The translations under genes were made by a program, and so were the position numbers. From assembly GCF_900176375.1 (NCBI RefSeq), contig NZ_FWYF01000005.1, forward strand, positions 124,001-188,000: a stretch of DNA of 64,000 nucleotides. The letters are read 5' to 3'. This document shows positions 36,386 to 45,291 of this stretch, piece after piece. The notes below the pieces were generated by a model. The model saw nothing but the letters and a program-made list of their open reading frames with translations, had not been told where the DNA came from and did no database searches. This stretch comes from Reichenbachiella faecimaris. Lineage in GTDB: Bacteria > Bacteroidota > Bacteroidia > Cytophagales > Cyclobacteriaceae. How positions within the stretch are numbered: position 1 is the stretch's first letter; every line of letters starts with the position of its first letter.

Positions 36386-37294
36386 CTATTTGGATTTAAC
36401 TGCTAAAATTGCGCCCGTTAGGACAGCAAATGCGCTTATAAATCCAGGGATAGAAAGCACATCCGCCGCTATCCAGCCAACCTCCAAATAGGCTAATGCA
36501 GTCATTACAAAAATTGTAATCAGAGGATTCAACGTAATTATAATTCCCACTTTGTTTGCATCAGCATACTTAAATGCCTCACCCAAAAAGCTATAGGCTA
36601 AGAGCGTATTCAGACCTAAAAACAACATCAGACACCACATCCCTATACTCATTTGAAAAATACTTTGGTAATCAACCAAAGGAGCCAAAGCAAATGCGGA
36701 AAAAAGGAAAAGAATAAAATTAATTGCTCTCACAGGATACGAGCGAACAAGTACTTTTTGGCAGACCGCATAAACTACCCAGCAAAGTGCAGCAAGCAAG
36801 ACGTAGAACGAACCGCTGTTATACATAGATTTCCCACTGGCAGAAGTATGGTCTAATTGATTGAGATAGAAAAAATAAAAACCAATAAGTGCGACGACAA
36901 TACCGACCAGCTGGCGTTTGGTAATCTTTTCTTTAAAAAACACAATACCAATAATCCCTAATAGAAGGGGAGCCGACTGAATGATGATCTGAGCATTGTT
37001 AGGTCCAGTGAGTTGGATGCCAGTGATATAGCCAATGTAATTGAGAGAGAGACCAGTTGCAGCTACTAGAGCCAGCCAGGGAAACTTTTTGAGCGTGGAA
37101 AATTCCTCTGGTTTTTTCATTTTGATGAAACCAAATATTATGATACTGGCGAACGAAAATCTAAACCAAGATACTGTGATAGGATCGATTTGGGTAACTG
37201 CTACCTTGAGAGCTATGGCCAAAAAACCCCACAACAAGGCTGTAAGGCAGGCGAAAATAAGTCCCCTTTTCTGATTATTGGATGAATCTGACAT
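36386..37294 (-). CDS. EamA/DMT-family transporter
   Basis: A 302-residue membrane protein with ten predicted helices in two EamA repeats. The first has GLIFACLTALLWGFLAIALK, ending with FFKEKITKRQLVGIVVALIG; the second has LLAALCWVVYAVCQKVL and LLAYSFLGEAFKYADANKVG. DMT exporters carry amino acids, nucleotides or small metabolites; the substrate cannot be inferred. It is separated by 36 bases from the propeller gene and by 27 bases from the MarR-GNAT gene, all on the minus strand. Confidence 0.9.
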   Translation of the reverse strand: MSDSSNNQKRGLIFACLTALLWGFLAIALKVAVTQIDPITVSWFRFSFASIIIFGFIKMKKPEEFSTLKKFPWLALVAATGLSLNYIGYITGIQLTGPNNAQIIIQSAPLLLGIIGIVFFKEKITKRQLVGIVVALIGFYFFYLNQLDHTSASGKSMYNSGSFYVLLAALCWVVYAVCQKVLVRSYPVRAINFILFLFSAFALAPLVDYQSIFQMSIGMWCLMLFLGLNTLLAYSFLGEAFKYADANKVGIIITLNPLITIFVMTALAYLEVGWIAADVLSIPGFISAFAVLTGAILAVKSK

Positions 37295-37321
37295 GTAAAT
37301 AATTGATTGGGCAAGATACGA

Positions 37322-38272
37322 TTATATCATGATTTCCATTTCTATATCACATCTTTCATAAACAGATTTTTCGCCAAAATGTTGACCAGATTTAAAACCC
37401 AGACTTTTATACAAATTGATAGCTGGCGATAGTTTTTTATTGGACTCCAAAATAACCTTTGCAGCACCCAGTTCTTTTGCTTTTTCTAAAACCGAAAGGC
37501 CTAATTTTTTCCCGATTTGTAATCCTTGACATTTCTCTGTGACAGCCATTTTGACCAATTCATACACCTCTTCGCTAATTTTCATCAATGCACTTGTGCC
37601 AACAATTTCGTCTTTGTATTTCGCTAATTTGATGGCTCCACCCGATTTTATAATATACTTATCTGGGTCTTCTAGTGTTCTTCTGTCTTCATCTTCCAGC
37701 TTAAAGTATTTTTCAATCCACTCCACATTAAGCCTAAGAAAATCTTTGGCGTACTTGGGCTCATAATCTATGATTTCAATCTGACTCATCAGTCGTGCCT
37801 TGCGATGTGCTTGTACTCTTTCAAGCATAGGTGTTTGTTCAAAATCATCCTCGCACTGTTCTAGTGCGCAGAGGATGTTGTGAGTGTGTTGGTTGATCAT
37901 TTCGTTTAATGCATTGGATATATCAGACCAAATAGATTCTATTCCAGGAAGCAAATTCCTACCTTTTTTTGAAAGTTTTAGATTTCTTTTCCGAGCATCC
38001 TTGGTGCTGGCGATACTTTCTATCAAACCATTCTTTTCAAGCTCTTTCACCAGTTGACTTACTGATGGGTGTTTGAATCCAATGGCGTCAGCTATGTCCG
38101 TGACTGTGATCGAGGTGGCTTGAGAGATGGTGTAGTACACTGGAAACCACTTGGGTTCGAAATCTATTTTGTTGGCGGCATATATCTTTTTGCCATCCTT
38201 CATGATTTCATCACTGAGCCTTTTCAGACGACTGCCTAGGGCTAATTCTCCAAGTTGCTTAACTGTATCCAT
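37322..38272 (-). CDS. MarR-type regulator fused to GNAT acetyltransferase
   Basis: A 316-residue two-domain protein. Residues about 1-150 are a winged helix-turn-helix of the MarR family (ITVTDIADAIGFKHPSVSQLVKELEKNG). Residues about 165-316 are a GNAT fold with the acetyl-CoA loop CQGLQIGKKLG and LYKSLGFKSG. Such bifunctional proteins bind DNA and probably acetylate a small molecule or protein. A 16-base perfect palindrome lies 19 bases upstream of the start, a likely self-operator. Confidence 0.88.
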   Translation of the reverse strand: MDTVKQLGELALGSRLKRLSDEIMKDGKKIYAANKIDFEPKWFPVYYTISQATSITVTDIADAIGFKHPSVSQLVKELEKNGLIESIASTKDARKRNLKLSKKGRNLLPGIESIWSDISNALNEMINQHTHNILCALEQCEDDFEQTPMLERVQAHRKARLMSQIEIIDYEPKYAKDFLRLNVEWIEKYFKLEDEDRRTLEDPDKYIIKSGGAIKLAKYKDEIVGTSALMKISEEVYELVKMAVTEKCQGLQIGKKLGLSVLEKAKELGAAKVILESNKKLSPAINLYKSLGFKSGQHFGEKSVYERCDIEMEIMI

Positions 38273-38290
38273 AATTAAAAGTAAATAAAA

Positions 38291-38306
38291 ACGTAGTTAA
38301 CTACGT
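38291..38306. promoter_or_regulatory. 16-base perfect palindrome, likely MarR-type operator
   Basis: ACGTAGTTAACTACGT is a perfect palindrome centred on GTTAAC, 19 bases upstream of the MarR-GNAT start codon. On the minus strand TACGTTTT inside and beside it matches TAnnTTTG at seven of eight positions, so binding would block the promoter. MarR proteins bind palindromes of this length. Confidence 0.7.
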
Positions 38307-38352
38307 AAAATAAAATATTTAAGTTTTAAAACGAGGGATTTTTAAAAGGACT

Positions 38353-38862
38353 TTAGAAATTTAATTCAAAATAATCGACGTCTGTATTATAGTAAAAGGC
38401 TTGATTTAGGAATTTGAACCCACTTTTAAGTAAAACTTTTTTTGAGGCTTCGTTTTCTAAATCAGTCACAGCAACTAATTGTTGAATACCAAGTTTTTCG
38501 CGAGCGTAACTAACGACTGCTTTAGTAATTTCCGTTGCAAGTCCCATTCCCCAATAGGGTTTGTCAAAGCGGTAACCCACTTCGATTTTTGAAGTTTCGT
38601 CTAGAAATTTAAGTCCTGCCCAGCCAATGAATTCATCACTTTCTTTAAGGTAAACTGGCATCAGGCCAAATCCGTTCTTTTTATACTCAACACGTCTCTT
38701 TGTTATCCATTCTTCAGATTCTTGAGCAGACCGCGGTTTCCCTTTTGTAATGTATCGCATGATTTCTGGATCGGAGTCCAACTTCCTTATTTGATGAAAT
38801 TCAAGCGTATCAGGCGTACTTAGATAAGTTCTTTCAGTTGTAATTATTGAGTTATGAATCAT
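38353..38862 (-). CDS. GNAT acetyltransferase (RimJ/RimL-like)
   Basis: A 169-residue enzyme of the ribosomal-protein N-acetyltransferase-like GNAT branch: IITTERTYLSTPD at the start, FIGWAGLKFLDE, the acetyl-CoA loop YWGMGLATEITKAVV and VLLKSGFKFL. It transfers acetyl to an amine of an unknown substrate. It lies 80 bases upstream of the MarR-GNAT gene on the same strand, beyond the operator, so it is likely a separate transcript. Confidence 0.87.
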   Translation of the reverse strand: MIHNSIITTERTYLSTPDTLEFHQIRKLDSDPEIMRYITKGKPRSAQESEEWITKRRVEYKKNGFGLMPVYLKESDEFIGWAGLKFLDETSKIEVGYRFDKPYWGMGLATEITKAVVSYAREKLGIQQLVAVTDLENEASKKVLLKSGFKFLNQAFYYNTDVDYFELNF

Positions 38863-38901
38863 AATGAGATATAATTATCTTAGTCGGAAAAATAGACCAA
38901 A

Positions 38902-39282
38902 ATGAGAAACGTTTTTATGCTTTCGTTGTTACTTTTTCTTAGTGTGTCCTGTACAGCGCAGCGTGTGGATCAATTGACTCCTGAGCAGTTTAAAGCTCAA
39001 ATAAACAATGAAACCAGCCCTTTCAAAATACTTGATTTAAGAACAGATGATGAAGTGGCTCAAGGCAAAATCCCAGGCGCTGAACCGCTCGATTTTTATG
39101 GAGAGAAATTTGAAGAGAAATTAGGAGAACTTAATAAGGAGACGACCTATTATATCTACTGTAGATCTGGTGGAAGGAGCGGGAAAACACTTGCTAAAAT
39201 GAAAGCACTCAATTTCGAGCGAATATATGAAATGGATGGGGGTATGAATGCCTGGAAAGCAGCTGGGTTAGAAATAGAATAA
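38902..39282 (+). CDS. Rhodanese-domain lipoprotein
   Basis: A 126-residue single-domain rhodanese. The signal peptide ends in the lipobox LSVSC (C17). The active-site loop is CRSGGRSGK, with the cysteine that carries persulfide, and the domain has the usual FKILDLRTDDEVAQGKIPGA and MDGGMNAWKAAG. It probably handles sulfur or thiol groups at the periplasmic side of the inner or outer membrane. Single gene, ends 8 bases before the convergent DUF1343 gene. Confidence 0.9.
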   Translation: MRNVFMLSLLLFLSVSCTAQRVDQLTPEQFKAQINNETSPFKILDLRTDDEVAQGKIPGAEPLDFYGEKFEEKLGELNKETTYYIYCRSGGRSGKTLAKMKALNFERIYEMDGGMNAWKAAGLEIE

Positions 39283-39290
39283 GTGCCTAT

Positions 39291-40466
39291 TTATTCATAA
39301 ATCAGATATTGCTGTCTTTTTTCTTTAAAATGATTCAAGTCATCCTGCCAGGAAGTTCTAATCTCCTCTTCTGACCATCCTTCCTCTATTTGTTTTCTAA
39401 GTTTTTTGGTGCCTGATAGGTTTGTAAAAAAGGCATTGAAATAATTCGCTTTGTTTTTTGATAATTGATAGTATTTGATCAAATAGGAAAGATCTATTCG
39501 ATTGGGTGGATTCACTGTTCTGAGGTCATCACCATAGCAAGTTTTGTTTTTGTGTGGAGGGTACTTAGATACGCCTTCAATTCGCCTAGGGGTGAATTGA
39601 AATTCGCCGAAGACTGAATCAGGATATCCGACCGCCTGAAAAGGAAAATCAGTGCCTCTGCCCATACTAATGTCAGTGCCTTCAAAGAGGCACAGAGATG
39701 GATAGAGTGCAATGGATTGGCGGTTAGGGAGGTTTGGAGAAGGGGAAATGGGTAGCTCGTAAGTGCTGGTATGTGTCCAATTCTTTAATTCTACTATGGT
39801 CAAATCAAGAGCTTCTGATTCATTGATCCAACTTTCTCCTTTGACCATTTGGGCCAATTCGCCAGTAGTCATGCCGTAGACGATTGGGATAGGGTGAACC
39901 CCAACAAAGGAAGCATGAGCCTTTTCAAGTACAGGACCGTCTATATAATGTGCATTGGGATTGGGACGATCTAACAGCATAAAAGTAATGCCATTTTTAG
40001 CACAGGCCTCCATCATGTGATGCATGGAACTGATATAAGTGTAGAATCTGGCACCTACATCCTGAATATCATAAATCACCACATCTATTCCGTTGAGCTG
40101 CTCTGATGATGGTTTTTTGTTTTTACCATATAAAGACACCAAGGGCAATCCAGTCTTTTGATCACGATCATCGTGCACCTGCTCACCATTTGCCAAGTTG
40201 CCCCTAAAGCCGTGCTCTGGAGCAAATATCTTGACTACATCAACGCCACTTGAGAGCAGGGTGTCCAATAAATGTACACCACCAATTAGGGATGTGTGGT
40301 TAACAAGTAGTGCCACAGATTTACCCTCTAGTTTTGGTATGTATAGATTTACTTGTTCGGCTCCTGTTAATATGACTGGGTCTTCAGCTTTGTCCGCCTG
40401 GCAACTGAACACCACAAAGCAAATCAAAACCGATAAAACGAGATTAAAGTATTTGACTAGGATCAA
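39291..40466 (-). CDS. DUF1343 exported enzyme (GH171, exo-beta-N-acetylmuramidase family)
   Basis: A 391-residue protein with lipoprotein-like signal (LICFVVFSC, C22). The DUF1343 hallmarks are visible: VALLVNHTSLIGGVHLLD, FAPEHGFRG, LVSLYGKNKKP, VVIYDIQDVGARFYTYISS and LLDRPNP. The family includes NamZ, which removes N-acetylmuramic acid from the non-reducing end of peptidoglycan fragments during cell-wall recycling. The start must be TTG 40466, because an in-frame stop lies six codons upstream and no ATG or GTG is available. A role in cell-wall turnover is from the family. Confidence 0.9.
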   Translation of the reverse strand: MILVKYFNLVLSVLICFVVFSCQADKAEDPVILTGAEQVNLYIPKLEGKSVALLVNHTSLIGGVHLLDTLLSSGVDVVKIFAPEHGFRGNLANGEQVHDDRDQKTGLPLVSLYGKNKKPSSEQLNGIDVVIYDIQDVGARFYTYISSMHHMMEACAKNGITFMLLDRPNPNAHYIDGPVLEKAHASFVGVHPIPIVYGMTTGELAQMVKGESWINESEALDLTIVELKNWTHTSTYELPISPSPNLPNRQSIALYPSLCLFEGTDISMGRGTDFPFQAVGYPDSVFGEFQFTPRRIEGVSKYPPHKNKTCYGDDLRTVNPPNRIDLSYLIKYYQLSKNKANYFNAFFTNLSGTKKLRKQIEEGWSEEEIRTSWQDDLNHFKEKRQQYLIYE

Positions 40467-40533
40467 AAGAATTGTTCTGATTTAATTATTTTACACCCCA
40501 TTTTGGAGTCCACAACGAATGTAATTGTAAAAT

Positions 40534-41751
40534 TTGAATTTTCCTTATTTCATATCTAAACGTATTACGACCGAAGCCAATTCGTCCTTTTCATCTATCA
40601 TTTCTAAATTGGCTATTATTAGCATCAGTGTAGGGTTGGCAGCTATGATTTTGGCTTTTTTTATTTTGGGTGGCTTTCAGCAGACCATCAAGGAAAAGAT
40701 ATACAATTTCAAAGGACATCTGGAAATCACAAAGTATAACATGGGTAACGCCCTGGATGAAAAATCCATCAGTTTTGATTCAGATTTTTATAAGCAAAAA
40801 AATCAATTTGATTTTATTGATCATGTGCAAGCATTTGCTTTCAAGCCAGGACTAATCAAAACAAAAGAAGAGGTAGAAGGTGTGGTATTCAAAGGGGTGG
40901 ACAAGCAATTTGATTCAATCCGTTTTGATGTAAATATGGTAGAAGGCCATTTTATTCAATATCCTGAAGAGGGTTATTCTAATGAAGTGGTGCTTAGTAA
41001 GCACATCACGAATAAACTAAGAATGCAGTTAGGTGATCAGTTTATGATCCATTTTGTACAAAACCCACCTCGATTTAGGCTTTTGAAATTAGTAGGTATC
41101 TACGAGACAGGATTAGAAGAATTTGACAAAAGTGTGATTATTGGTGATTTAGGAATGATCCAGAGACTCAATGAATGGAATGAAGATCAGGTGGGTGGGT
41201 TTGAGGTTTTTGTCAAGGATAAATCTCAGATAGATGAGGCTGAGAATGTGTTGTTCCATGCCATAGATGCAGATTTGTATGTCGACAAGGTAAGTGATAA
41301 GTACAATCAGATTTTTGACTGGTTGGGACTGTTGAATCAAAACGTCACTGTTTTTCTAGGTTTGATTTTGATAGTTGCTTGCTTCAATATGATCTCCATT
41401 TTACTGATACTCATTTTGGAACGCACCTATATGATTGGCGTGTTACAGGCCCTGGGCGCGAGCAAAGGACAAGTCAAACGAATCTTTCTTTTCAAAGGCA
41501 TGTTATTGGTTTCAAAGGGATTGATTTATGGGAATTTGATAGCATTAGTTATCGCCTTTTTGCAAGACCAATTTCAAATCGTACCTCTTGATGCTGCTAA
41601 TTACTACATGTACTACGTGCCCATTTCCTGGGACTATGAATCCCTGATAGGGCTCAATCTTTTAACTTTTTTAGTGGTGTCTCTGGCGCTTGGCATACCC
41701 ATGACTGTAGTGTCCCGAATCAAACCTATAGCGGCCATTCGCTTCAATTAA
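40534..41751 (+). CDS. LolC/LolE-like ABC permease, TTG start
   Basis: A 405-residue inner-membrane protein with the LolC/LolE layout: N-terminal helix (LAIISISVGLAAMILAFFILGG), a periplasmic MacB-type domain (about 50-265), then three helices near 270-300, 317-345 and 375-395 with VLQALGASKGQVKRIFLFKG. It should extract lipoproteins from the inner membrane together with a LolD-type ATPase encoded elsewhere. TTG 40534 gives the family start. It diverges from the DUF1343 gene with 67 bases between. Confidence 0.88.
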   Translation: MNFPYFISKRITTEANSSFSSIISKLAIISISVGLAAMILAFFILGGFQQTIKEKIYNFKGHLEITKYNMGNALDEKSISFDSDFYKQKNQFDFIDHVQAFAFKPGLIKTKEEVEGVVFKGVDKQFDSIRFDVNMVEGHFIQYPEEGYSNEVVLSKHITNKLRMQLGDQFMIHFVQNPPRFRLLKLVGIYETGLEEFDKSVIIGDLGMIQRLNEWNEDQVGGFEVFVKDKSQIDEAENVLFHAIDADLYVDKVSDKYNQIFDWLGLLNQNVTVFLGLILIVACFNMISILLILILERTYMIGVLQALGASKGQVKRIFLFKGMLLVSKGLIYGNLIALVIAFLQDQFQIVPLDAANYYMYYVPISWDYESLIGLNLLTFLVVSLALGIPMTVVSRIKPIAAIRFN

Positions 41752-41852
41752 CCTTATCATTACTATCGATTTCAAGATCGAATCTTCCTATCATTTGCGT
41801 TGTAGGTAAGTGCATATTTCCCGTTTCTTGCCATATATAAAACCTAAGTCAA

Positions 41853-42374
41853 ATGGCAATAAAAGAAATGCGCATACTATCCTTGATTGGTAGCTCACAT
41901 CAGAATGGAAATACAAGTCTAGTAACCAAACGGTTTGCCGAAATTTCAGGTAGTCACGTAGTAGATCTTGGTCAGAAGGATATTTCATATTATGATTATG
42001 GGCATAAAAACTTTGAGGACGACTTTCTGCCTTTGATCAAAGATTTTCTACAAAACTATGACACCCTTGTGCTGGTGACACCCATCTACTGGTATACCAT
42101 GAGCGCTGAAGTGAAGACTTTTTTGGATAGAATTTCTGATTTGCTAACTATCGAAAAGGATTTGGGTAGGCAATTAAGGGGCAAGTCTATGGCTTTGATT
42201 AGTCAGACTGAAGGGGATTTTTATCACGAGTGGTTTGCTGAACCCATTCGATTGACTGCAAAGTATTTAGGGATGGAATTCAAGGGACATGTTCATGTCT
42301 CGATCGAGAAGAAGGGGATAAGCAAAAGTTATAAAAAGAAATTGGAAGCGTTCGCTAAACTATTAGCTCTATAG
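41853..42374 (+). CDS. Flavodoxin-fold NAD(P)H-dependent oxidoreductase
   Basis: A 173-residue cytoplasmic FMN protein. The phosphate-binding loop is SLIGSSHQNGNTS near residue 10-22, followed by VLVTPIYWYTMSAEVKTFLDR, which contacts the flavin. The family transfers electrons from NAD(P)H to quinones, nitro or iron-containing compounds. No partner gene is near. Its stop is followed within about ten bases by the remains of a CHAT-domain gene in the same frame. Confidence 0.88.
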   Translation: MAIKEMRILSLIGSSHQNGNTSLVTKRFAEISGSHVVDLGQKDISYYDYGHKNFEDDFLPLIKDFLQNYDTLVLVTPIYWYTMSAEVKTFLDRISDLLTIEKDLGRQLRGKSMALISQTEGDFYHEWFAEPIRLTAKYLGMEFKGHVHVSIEKKGISKSYKKKLEAFAKLLAL

Positions 42375-42383
42375 GACTTGTCA

Positions 42384-42623
42384 GTTTGAAGTAAGAGGTT
42401 TAGAAGATGTTTTTTCCTTGATATAGGTGGAGCTTAGCATCTACTGACGGGTTTATGGAAGGTAGATGACCGGACAACTACAAAACTGATGCGTAATTTT
42501 TATAAGAATGGGTTGGTTGGAGAGGAAATCAAAACTGTCTTCAATCAGGTTCAAAAAGCTGTTAAACAATAATATGAAGACTCTTATTATTGGGCTATAT
42601 TCCTAATGGTCAGTAATGAATGA
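42384..42623 (+). pseudogene. Remnant of a CHAT-domain protease gene (C-terminal part)
   Basis: One reading frame from about 42390 to the TGA at 42621 encodes the typical end of a CHAT (caspase HetF-associated with TPRs) domain: RRCFFLDIGGA, TGLWKVDDRTTTKLMRNFYK and, near the end, YYWAIFLMVS. Intact family members have AGAKS..SLWKVDD..T..LM..FY and HPYYWAPFVLIG in this order. Two stop codons interrupt it: TAG at 42435-42437 and TAA at 42570-42572, each one base from a Lys or Gln codon. The catalytic His/Cys half is absent. The gene has been lost except for about 75 codons. Confidence 0.75.
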
Positions 42624-42695
42624 AATCTTATAATATAATGGCAAAAAAACCATGCTGTAATTTCATGGAGTCAATTAATCCTGACAATTTTGACT

Positions 42696-43610
42696 ATGGA
42701 TTATCAGAAAATACTTCAAGAAATAGAGGTAGAAATTAATGCTTTGCCTGACGATGGTACAGTGGCCAACTACATTCCTGAATTGGCTAAGGTTAGCCCT
42801 GATCGTTTTGGTATGCATCTTACAACTGTAAGGAACGAACATTATGCTGTAGGAGATAGTGAGGTGAAGTTTTCCATTCAAAGTATCTCTAAAGTTTTTA
42901 GTTTGGCTATGGCCTTTTCTCTGTTGGGCGAAAAGCTTTGGAAACGTGTAGGTGTGGAGCCATCAGGAAATCCATTCAACTCCATTGTTCAACTGGAATA
43001 CGAAAATGGTATTCCAAGAAACCCTTTTGTGAATGCTGGAGCCCTCGTAGTGGTTGATGTTCTGCTTTCTGAACTGAAAGATCCAGAAGCAGACCTATTT
43101 GCATTTGTTCGATCTTCGACGGGATCAAATGATGTATCATACAATTCAGTAGTCGCGCAGTCTGAAAAGGAAACTGGCCATCTCAACACTGCTTTTGTTC
43201 ATATGATGAAGGCAAAGGGTAATATCGTAAATGAAGCAGATGAAATTTTGGATTTCTATTATAAGCAGTGTTCTATAGAAATGACTTGTAGAGAGTTGGC
43301 AGAGGCTTTTCTGCACTTTGGAGATAATGGTCTAGCTTATAATCATGCTGGCTTTAGCTTAACTACCAGTCAGGTCAAACGTTTGAATGCTTTAATGCTT
43401 TCTTGCGGGTTTTACGACGAATCAGGTCAGTTTGCGTTCAAGGTAGGGCTGGCAGGAAAGAGTGGAGTAGGGGGCGGGATAGCTGCTGTCTATCCAGAAG
43501 AATTTGCAGTGGCAGTTTGGAGCCCTAAATTAAATGAGAAGGGCAATTCGGTTCGTGGTTTTCATAGCCTCGAATTATTGACGACCAAAACTGAGTCGTC
43601 AATATTCTGA
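42696..43610 (+). CDS. glsA: Glutaminase
   Basis: A 304-residue glutaminase of the serine-dependent beta-lactamase-like fold. Visible are the catalytic motif FSIQSISKVFSLAMA (Ser-x-x-Lys), NAGALVV, and the C-terminal GKSGVGGGIAAVYP. It hydrolyses glutamine to glutamate and ammonia. ATG 42696 is preferred over the TTG two codons earlier. The gene ends at an intrinsic terminator. Upstream lies the CHAT remnant. Confidence 0.95.
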   Translation: MDYQKILQEIEVEINALPDDGTVANYIPELAKVSPDRFGMHLTTVRNEHYAVGDSEVKFSIQSISKVFSLAMAFSLLGEKLWKRVGVEPSGNPFNSIVQLEYENGIPRNPFVNAGALVVVDVLLSELKDPEADLFAFVRSSTGSNDVSYNSVVAQSEKETGHLNTAFVHMMKAKGNIVNEADEILDFYYKQCSIEMTCRELAEAFLHFGDNGLAYNHAGFSLTTSQVKRLNALMLSCGFYDESGQFAFKVGLAGKSGVGGGIAAVYPEEFAVAVWSPKLNEKGNSVRGFHSLELLTTKTESSIF

Positions 43611-43635
43611 CTATCTCTCTCTATAGCTAATAAAA

Positions 43636-43660
43636 AAGACCTTGCGGTCTTCAATTTCTT
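43636..43660 (+). terminator. Intrinsic terminator after glutaminase gene
   Basis: AAGACC (43636-43641) and GGTCTT (43646-43651) form a stem with loop TTGC, after an A-run and before a weak T-rich tract (CAATTTCTT). It lies 26 bases after the stop codon. Confidence 0.7.
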
Positions 43661-44067
43661 ATGCTCAAACTAGGATCAAGTACAACGCTAGTGGAATCGC
43701 TTTCATCAAGAGTGTACCTACAATAATTGATCTTCTGACTAAGTTCATGACTGTTCTTATTTAAGTATCTGTTACAAATATGGGATATTAGTTGCATAAT
43801 AGTAATTCGTATATTTACCTAAATAATTTATTAGGTAAAATTCCTAATTTGTATTATACTAAGAAATGGTTGTGATAAATGATATTAAATTGTATAATAC
43901 TAATATAAATTTTCAGAATCAGTCCGTAATGTGTTGTAGAATTTAGTGGTTTAAATTGTACTATAACAAGTTTGGGTATAATGTCAATAAGCAATTGCAC
44001 TATATTTATAATTGCTAATTTTATTAAATACTTAATATGCAAAAACGCCAAGAATTATTTTATAGAC
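43661..44067. other. AT-rich intergenic region with inverted repeat
   Basis: No gene is visible between the glutaminase terminator and the convergent C1 peptidase. The sequence is very AT-rich. A perfect 9-base inverted repeat, TTTACCTAA and TTAGGTAAA with an 8-base spacer, lies at 43814-43839. The short open frame on the minus strand (43854-44051) looks like chance in AT-rich DNA. Confidence 0.6.
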
Positions 44068-45189
44068 TTATTTCAATCCTAGTTTTTTAGCAATGTCTTT
44101 TGGGATAGCATCCTTATGTACTGTGATGCTTATAGTTTTCAATCTCATATAGGATTCACTCATATTGATGAATCCATCATTGCCAATTCTATCTGAATTA
44201 TTGCCCCAGCTGTTTTTTACTTTGTAATATTTGTTGCCCTTCTGATCATTAACCAATCCCATAATGTGCATCAGGTGATCATCAGTGGTAGTGAAATTTT
44301 CAAACTCATCCTGACGAAATTGTTGGCTTACAGCTAGTTCAGGATATAGCCCCTCCAAAGCTACTTTGTTGTTTTGAGCATCTTCTGGGATTATCGCCAA
44401 TCCATGTTTAGCTGAAAAAGTAGGTTCGCTCACATCACAGTCGAACTCCACAGAGTAGCCATTCTCCAAAGAGTTGTCTAGCGTTCTGATAAACTCATCA
44501 AGTGGGAGGTTGTAAAAACTGCCATTGCTAAAGTTGTCAGGGATATTCAGGATAAATGATGAATAAAAATCAGCGTGATTAAATGAAGTGATTGAGACGT
44601 AATCATCTGGGTTGATTTGTGTCATTTTCAAAAAGGACTGGGGTGTGTAGGTCTTTCCTTCGTAAGCAAATGTTTCTGGCGCTTTACCTAGATATACATC
44701 CAAAACAGCACTTACAGCTGGCCTCCATTTCTTACTCAATTTTTCACCTGGATTGTCTGCGTAGGTTTTGACCATAGACTCCAATACAGCTACCATTTCT
44801 GCGTGATTGTGATAATTGCTTCCTTCGTCCAATCCATTATAGGCTTCGTTAGGTACTAATCCATTGGCCTTGATGGAATTGAGTACATCATGTGCCAAAC
44901 CACCTTCGCTAAAGTTGGCTAACCCCTGACGCATGACGTAATTTTCTGCTTTGTCCATATAGGTCTGGCGCACCGTGTACATTTCTGAGAGGTTAATCAT
45001 TTTACCTGTAAGACGAATGATCTCAGATTCAATAAATGACGAAGCCGAAAAACTCCAGCATGTACCTGTTCTGCCTTGGCTGATGATAGGAGTGGCTTCT
45101 AAGTCAATGACGGTAGTAAATTGATAAGAGTCCTGTGCATGTAAGGACAGGGTTGTCAATAATGCGACCAGAGTAGCTAATTTTCTCAT
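44068..45189 (-). CDS. Exported C1-family cysteine peptidase (bleomycin hydrolase-like)
   Basis: A 373-residue papain-fold enzyme with signal peptide (MRKLATLVALLTTLSLHAQ). The catalytic residues are visible: Gln38 and Cys44 (SQGRTGTCWSFSAS), His308 (LMHIMG) and Asn326 (KVKNSWGNN). The layout resembles bleomycin hydrolase/aminopeptidase C. These enzymes are usually cytoplasmic; here the signal peptide puts it in the periplasm or outside, where it may remove residues from peptides. It is a single gene with 102 bases to the next one on the same strand. Confidence 0.9.
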   Translation of the reverse strand: MRKLATLVALLTTLSLHAQDSYQFTTVIDLEATPIISQGRTGTCWSFSASSFIESEIIRLTGKMINLSEMYTVRQTYMDKAENYVMRQGLANFSEGGLAHDVLNSIKANGLVPNEAYNGLDEGSNYHNHAEMVAVLESMVKTYADNPGEKLSKKWRPAVSAVLDVYLGKAPETFAYEGKTYTPQSFLKMTQINPDDYVSITSFNHADFYSSFILNIPDNFSNGSFYNLPLDEFIRTLDNSLENGYSVEFDCDVSEPTFSAKHGLAIIPEDAQNNKVALEGLYPELAVSQQFRQDEFENFTTTDDHLMHIMGLVNDQKGNKYYKVKNSWGNNSDRIGNDGFINMSESYMRLKTISITVHKDAIPKDIAKKLGLK

Positions 45190-45291
45190 GTTGGAGTGAA
45201 TTTATGAATTGCTGATTATTTCAAATTCGAAGATATAAAATTTAAGAAAGATCAAATCTGAAATTGACGCGAGTTTGATAAGCGGCAAATA

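Noticed and set aside
43854-44051. Minus-strand open frame of 65 residues
   Set aside because: Very AT-rich, only Ile/Leu/Asn/Lys-type codons, no similarity to a known family and no promoter.
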